Source: Pseudomonadota bacterium (lineage in GTDB: Bacteria > Pseudomonadota > Alphaproteobacteria > Rhodospirillales > Magnetospirillaceae). From it: 61,255 nt of DNA. Under the pieces are notes generated by a model. It was not told where the DNA came from. It made no database searches and saw nothing but the letters and a program-made list of their open reading frames with translations. Position numbers and translations under genes: made by a program. Below, piece by piece: positions 57,328 through 61,255 of this stretch (position 1 is the stretch's first letter; the number at the start of each line of letters is the position of its first letter). The stretch is taken from positions 1 through 61,255 of the forward strand of contig JAJXWP010000028.1 in the NCBI GenBank assembly GCA_021781575.1, in the 5' to 3' direction.

Positions 57328-57576
57328 ATGCACCGCCGTCTGCCCATTGTCTTGTCGCGACTGCTCGCCTTCGGGATGTTGGCGTCGCTGCCGGCCTGTG
57401 CCCAGCCGCCCGGCGATCAGGTCATCGGCCCCGAGCCGAAGATCGGCTGTTGCTGGGGAAGCGCTCCCGACCCCGACTCGCCGGCGGTCAGCCGGGTTAT
57501 AGAGATATCCATTCCGGCTGTTGCCGAGGCTCCCCTGCCGCCAGAGGACTGGATAAATCGGGCGGGGGAGGATTAA
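57328..57576 (+). CDS. Small lipoprotein, hypothetical
   Basis: 82 aa: MHRRLPIVLSRLLAFGMLA then lipobox LPAC (C24), followed by a short mature part with IGCCWGSAPDPDSPA, rich in Pro. ATG behind GAGGAG. No family recognised. Confidence 0.65.
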   Translation: MHRRLPIVLSRLLAFGMLASLPACAQPPGDQVIGPEPKIGCCWGSAPDPDSPAVSRVIEISIPAVAEAPLPPEDWINRAGED

Positions 57577-57613
57577 GCTGGCGCATTCGGCCGATCAGCG
57601 CGGAGGAAACTGC

Positions 57614-57787
57614 ATGGGCGAGGTCATCAACCTGAACCGCTTCCGCAAAGCGCGCGCGCGCAGCCAGGAAGCCAAGCAGGCCGACGAGAACCGGACCCGC
57701 TACGGCCGCGGCAAGGACGACAAGCGCCGGGGCAAGGCCGAACAGGACCGCGCCACCAAGGATCTGGACGGCAAGAAGCTGGAATGA
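57614..57787 (+). CDS. DUF4169-family small basic protein
   Basis: 57 aa, MGEVINLNRFRKARARSQE then charged helix ending TKDLDGKKLE; this matches the DUF4169 pattern (N-terminal V-N-L-N-x-F-R-K-A-R). ATG behind a perfect GGAGGAAA site. The stop overlaps the next gene (ATGA). Function unknown. Confidence 0.85.
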   Translation: MGEVINLNRFRKARARSQEAKQADENRTRYGRGKDDKRRGKAEQDRATKDLDGKKLE

Positions 57788-57936
57788 ACTGGTTCCTGTG
57801 GCCCGGTGACCGCGTCTGCGACCTGTTGCACCTGCGCGACCCGGACGACCGGCAAGCCTTCCGGACCTTCGCCAACATCATTATCTGGGGAGCGGCGATC
57901 GTTATCGCCGCGCTCCTGGCCGGCAGGTTCGGGTAG
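57784..57936 (+). CDS. 50-aa membrane protein coupled to the DUF4169 gene
   Basis: MNWFLWPGDRVCDLLHLRD, then a hydrophilic bridge and one membrane helix (NIIIWGAAIVIAALLAG). Start overlaps the DUF4169 stop, implying paired synthesis. Small enough to be missed by routine calling. Function unknown. Confidence 0.7.
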   Translation: MNWFLWPGDRVCDLLHLRDPDDRQAFRTFANIIIWGAAIVIAALLAGRFG

Positions 57937-57986
57937 TGGCGACACTCCGACGGATGGTCCGCACATCACCCGTCGGATTTCCACCA

Positions 57987-59525
57987 CTACGGTTCCCACG
58001 GGCGGGCCAGCCGATCGTAGGTTTTCCAGTTCTCCGCCGCCTGGTCCAGCAGATCGTCGACATGGGCGGCGTGCCAGCCGGCGATGATGCCCGCCGCCCA
58101 CAGCCGCTCGGGGTCGGCGGTTTCCTCGGCGTGAGTCTTGAGCCGGCGGCAGCTGGTCGCGATGTCGTTGAGCAGGCCCAGCCGGTCTTGCACGGCGCCA
58201 AGCGCCGCGACCATCTTCTTCGGTTTGCCGCGCGGGTACAGCGACGAAAAGAAATCAACGGCGTAGCGAAGTTTCTTGACGTTGATGCGAAGGCGATGGC
58301 GTTGCGCCGGATCCAGCTCGCGCAACCGCCGCATGGCGCGGCGGACCTTGCGGTGGCGACTGGTCAAGGTGGCCTGGCCGAGTGCTTTGGCCGGCTGGTC
58401 GAGCAGCATCCGTCGATCGGCATCGCCGCTGTCAAGCCAGTCTCCGCCCTCGCTCCATTCCGCCAGCCGCAACAGCAGGTCGGTCGACCGTGGGTCTTCC
58501 AGCAGCCCGAGCACCTCGGCATGGGCGGCCCCCCGGCGGGCTTCGAAATCGGCCAGGAGCGAAGCCAGGCCCGGGGCGTCGGCGGCATTGCCGGCGACCG
58601 GCTGCAATATGTCGGCGATGAACACGTCGATGTCGCGCGCCTGCCCCAGGCGCCCGCTCAGCCACCGCAACTGTTCGCGCAGCCAGAGGGAATCCGGCGT
58701 GTCGAGCAGCGCCTTGAAGGCGTTCATGGCGGAACGCAGGCGGCGCAGGGCCACCCGCATCTGGTGGATGGCCTCGGCGTCGCGGCTGGCCGCCAGGCAG
58801 TCCTGATTGGCCAGGTAGTGGCTCAGGCAGGCCCGGGCGATGGAGCGCAGCGCCTCGCCGGCGGACAGGTCGCGGGCGAGGGCCACGGCCGCCGCCTTCA
58901 CCGGTGTGGGCTTCGAGCCTTCCAGCAGGGCGTAGCCGCGCTGGGCCTTGGTGAGCAGGGCGAGGCGGCCGGGAATGTCGGCGTGGAGTTCCCGCGCCAG
59001 GGCGAACAGTTGATGCAGCCCGCCGCGCTTCAGTTCGAGTTCGGCCTCGCTGATCGGTGCCTCGTTGCCGGCGGCGACGACCCGTCCGTCGTCCAGCGCC
59101 AGGTCCACTTCCCAGCCGCCGTTGCCGAGACGGTAGGCGGTTCGGCGCACCTCGGTGCTGAACACCGGCTGCAGGCTCTGCAAGAGCCCGTCGTCGGCGA
59201 ACAGTCCGGCCAGTTCGCCCGAGCGCAGCGGCGCCAGATCCGGCTGGTCGCCGGCGATCTCCCATTCCCACTCGTTTCGTGACCAGCCGCCCGCCGCGGG
59301 ATCGCCGGCGGTCTTCAGGGTTTGGATCCGCCGTCGGCCGATATGGCGGACGCGGAGAACCGTTTTGCGGTTGCGCAGGTCGAAACCGGGGGTGTCGAAA
59401 TAGACCGACAGTTCGCGGCGGGTCACCGGCCGGGCGAGCTTCCATCGGTTGACCAGCGGGTGGCTCCGCAACCGCCGCAGGGCGGTCGAGTCGAGCTGCA
59501 ATTTCAACTCGGTCTCTGTGGGCAT
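57987..59525 (-). CDS. CYTH-CHAD protein, inorganic triphosphatase-like
   Basis: 512 aa. The N-terminal CYTH tunnel domain opens with the E-x-E-x-K signature in TETELKLQ and has VLRVRHIGRRRIQTLK; the C-terminal CHAD helical domain (~215-505) is rich in conserved His/Arg (IHQMRVALRRLRSAMNAF, NVKKLRYAVDFF). The family hydrolyses tripolyphosphate and associates with polyphosphate. Start: ATG at 59525 just before the CYTH motif; ATGs 5 and 11 codons upstream are possible, none with a clear ribosome site. Confidence 0.92.
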   Translation of the reverse strand: MPTETELKLQLDSTALRRLRSHPLVNRWKLARPVTRRELSVYFDTPGFDLRNRKTVLRVRHIGRRRIQTLKTAGDPAAGGWSRNEWEWEIAGDQPDLAPLRSGELAGLFADDGLLQSLQPVFSTEVRRTAYRLGNGGWEVDLALDDGRVVAAGNEAPISEAELELKRGGLHQLFALARELHADIPGRLALLTKAQRGYALLEGSKPTPVKAAAVALARDLSAGEALRSIARACLSHYLANQDCLAASRDAEAIHQMRVALRRLRSAMNAFKALLDTPDSLWLREQLRWLSGRLGQARDIDVFIADILQPVAGNAADAPGLASLLADFEARRGAAHAEVLGLLEDPRSTDLLLRLAEWSEGGDWLDSGDADRRMLLDQPAKALGQATLTSRHRKVRRAMRRLRELDPAQRHRLRINVKKLRYAVDFFSSLYPRGKPKKMVAALGAVQDRLGLLNDIATSCRRLKTHAEETADPERLWAAGIIAGWHAAHVDDLLDQAAENWKTYDRLARPWEP

Positions 59526-59728
59526 GAAGGGAAGGTCCATCGGCCGAAAACCAATCATAGCCCAAGGAACAAGGGCGGAAAAGAGACGCCCCTTTGGCCT
59601 TTTGGGCTATGCTTTCGATTCTCGTCGGTTGCATGCCCGAGGCAGCTTTGTCATCCTGCCATTCCGAAACGGATTCTTGCCCGCCGCGCTTCGGCGGCAA
59701 GGGCGCTGACCGGTCGCAAGGGGGCATC

Positions 59729-60985
59729 ATGGCGCTGGCAAGGCGGTGGGTGGCGGTCGCCCTATGTGTCGCGGGTCTGTCGGCTTGCGGCGCCACCTAT
59801 AACGACTCGGACCGCTTCTGGAACGACGCTTTCTTCTGGAACCAGGGCAAGACCAGCGCCGCCGCCATGGCGGCCTTGTCGAAAGGCGACTTCGTCCAGG
59901 CCGAGAGCCTGGGCAATGACGCCATGCGCCAAAATCCCAAGGATCCTTACGCGTTGCTGGCTCTCGCCGTGGTCTATGAGAACACCGCGCGCCCGGACCT
60001 CGCCCGGCAGTATTTCCAGGTGCTGGCATCGATGAATCCCCAGGCCACGGCGTTGATCGGGGTCGGACCGAAGGCCGAGCGCCGCACCATCGCCGACATC
60101 GCCCGCCTGCACCTGGCGGCATTGGGGGCAACGCCGCCGGCGGCGAATACCGATTCCATGGCCCAGCCGGCCTTGCTGAAGGTGCCGCCGCCCCCCGCCG
60201 TGAGCGAGGCCGAGCTGGGGGCGAACGACGACACCAACATCATTTTGCGTTTTCAAACCTTGCGCCGGCTGCTCGACGACGGCCTGATCACCCGCGACGA
60301 ATACAATCGGCGGCGAGGGGCCAATCTCGGCGCCCTGCTGCCCTATACCGCTCCCGCCCCGGCGGACGGGCTGGGCCGCCCCGCCCCGGCGCCGGACCAG
60401 GTGGTGCAGCGCCTGCGCTTTCTCGCCGAGGCTTACCGGCAGCGCGGCATGACGGCGGACGAGCAGGCGGCCGAACGGGCGATCATTCTTGATGCGCTGC
60501 TGCCGGCAGTGGTGGCCCGGCGGGCCGACCCGCCGCCGCCCCTGACCGACCAGCTGCAGGTCGCCGCCGTCGTCGGCCGCATGGAGAAGCTGCGTGCCGC
60601 CAACGTCATCACCGAGGGCGAGGAAAATCGCGAAAAGGCCGCGGCATTCCGGGATTTGCAGATGCACCAGGCCGCCGCCGAGGCCTCGGCCCGCTCGGCC
60701 GCCGGGCTGGCGCCGCCGCCCCTGGCGGCGCCGACCGGGCCGGGGATTCGCCTTGCCGCCTATCGCACCGAGGACCGCGCCCGCCGCGCCTGGGCCGGCT
60801 TGCGCCGCGCCTTTTCCGCCGATCTGGCCGATCTGCAGCCGGTGGTCAGCAAGGTCCACCTGCGGCGCCATCGGGTGGCCTATCGTCTGAGCGCCGGGCC
60901 GCTGCCGAACCGCCGGGCGGCGTTCGACCTCTGCCGGAGGCTGCGCCATTACGGCCACGCCTGCGAGGTCACAGTGCTCCCCTAA
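59729..60985 (+). CDS. SPOR-domain lipoprotein with repeat and short helical modules
   Basis: 418 aa: lipobox LSAC (C20); TPR-like segment (~50-105, ALSKGDFVQAESLGNDAMRQ); SHOCT-like helix pair (~178-200, LRRLLDDGLITRDEYNRRR) with a second similar piece (MEKLRAANVITEGEENREK); Pro/Ala linkers; and a C-terminal SPOR domain (~345-418). ATG at 59729 follows AAGGGGG. Probably a septal or cell-wall-associated outer-envelope protein. Confidence 0.82.
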   Translation: MALARRWVAVALCVAGLSACGATYNDSDRFWNDAFFWNQGKTSAAAMAALSKGDFVQAESLGNDAMRQNPKDPYALLALAVVYENTARPDLARQYFQVLASMNPQATALIGVGPKAERRTIADIARLHLAALGATPPAANTDSMAQPALLKVPPPPAVSEAELGANDDTNIILRFQTLRRLLDDGLITRDEYNRRRGANLGALLPYTAPAPADGLGRPAPAPDQVVQRLRFLAEAYRQRGMTADEQAAERAIILDALLPAVVARRADPPPPLTDQLQVAAVVGRMEKLRAANVITEGEENREKAAAFRDLQMHQAAAEASARSAAGLAPPPLAAPTGPGIRLAAYRTEDRARRAWAGLRRAFSADLADLQPVVSKVHLRRHRVAYRLSAGPLPNRRAAFDLCRRLRHYGHACEVTVLP

Positions 60986-60989
60986 TGAC

Positions 60990-61255
60990 TTGCCTTCGGA
61001 GGTCGTAGCGGCTATAGTGGTTTTTCGCTTGGTTTCAGGCGTCTTTCCTCAACACCAGCCCCGAACGCTTCCTTGTCGAACAAGGTGCGGGGGGTGGTGT
61101 CGTCTCCGGGGAATGGCGTCCGCATCGCTCGAAAAAACCTGGTTGACAGGGTTGGCGAGCGGGCGTAGAAACCCGCCTCCGCTGGACGGCACCGAGGGCT
61201 GTGGCTCTGGTGAAAAACGGCGGAAAAAAAAGAGGTTGACGAGCTTTGCCGGGTA
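60990..61255 (+). promoter_or_regulatory. Tandem strong promoters at the window end, rRNA-operon-like
   Basis: Three elements in series: TTGCCT (60990-60995) with TATAGT (61013-61018), 17-bp spacer; TTGACA (61143-61148) with TAGAAA (61166-61171), 17-bp spacer, behind an A-tract; and TTGACG (61236-61241) behind another A-tract, whose -10 would fall just past the last base. No ORF. Serial A-tract/TTGAC promoters are typical of rRNA operons, so a 16S gene probably follows outside the window. Confidence 0.6.

Overview
The window is a GC-rich (roughly two-thirds G+C) alphaproteobacterial segment. Gene order and protein types point to Rhodospirillales, of a Magnetospirillum/Telmatospirillum-like kind: dgt-argS-SPOR-nagZ-M50-scpAB-tatABC, serS-surE-pcm-LysM/M23, yajC-secD-secF-Mth938, CYTH/CHAD, and pyruvate:ferredoxin oxidoreductase beside superoxide dismutase and c-di-GMP signalling genes. 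The taxonomic call is inference; no rRNA gene is inside the window. Both ends look like contig ends. The left end cuts a damaged kdpB, and the right end stops inside what looks like a tandem rRNA-type promoter array.

Layout. 1-2.4 kb: kdp potassium-pump operon on the minus strand (a tiny membrane ORF, kdpF, kdpA, broken kdpB). 2.6-5.2 kb: minus-strand cluster with a methyltransferase-like frameshifted gene, a dapA paralogue, two coupled small ORFs, rlpA and a small coupled ORF. 5.5-8.8 kb: a KdpE-like regulator without a kinase, then an accessory patch with two toxin-antitoxin loci (one with a decayed PIN toxin, one flanked by 63-bp direct repeats) and a secreted HExxH protein. 8.8-10.9 kb: erpA and a radical-SAM gene. 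11-32 kb: the housekeeping core on the plus strand (dNTPase, arginyl- and seryl-tRNA synthetases, peptidoglycan recycling, condensin ScpAB, Tat and Sec translocases, repair and survival genes). 32-38.7 kb: minus-strand sodB, a PAS-GGDEF-EAL protein, and a glucosidase/glycosyltransferase pair. 39-47.5 kb: rpoH with an unusual leader, putA, a Crp/Fnr regulator with DUF2892, and a large hybrid histidine kinase behind a candidate structured RNA. 47.5-52.5 kb: accessory region with a REP-like element, an IS5-type remnant, a type I secretion ABC protein with altered catalytic residues and an RTX-like partner. 52.5-61.3 kb: nifJ, an EF-hand lipoprotein, tRNA-Asp, small envelope genes, CYTH/CHAD triphosphatase-like protein, a SPOR lipoprotein and terminal promoters.

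Functionally the core concerns protein export (Tat, Sec, YajC), envelope and cell-division remodelling (RlpA, NagZ, two SPOR proteins, NlpD-like factor) and stress or signalling control (RpoH, KdpE-like, Crp/Fnr, hybrid kinase, two c-di-GMP proteins). I found no CRISPR array, prophage or complete insertion sequence. The best candidates for something undescribed are the repeat-flanked toxin-antitoxin cassette, the rpoH leader (short peptide ORF plus attenuator-like hairpin), the structured leader of the hybrid kinase, and the degenerate secretion ATPase with its low-complexity RTX-like neighbour.
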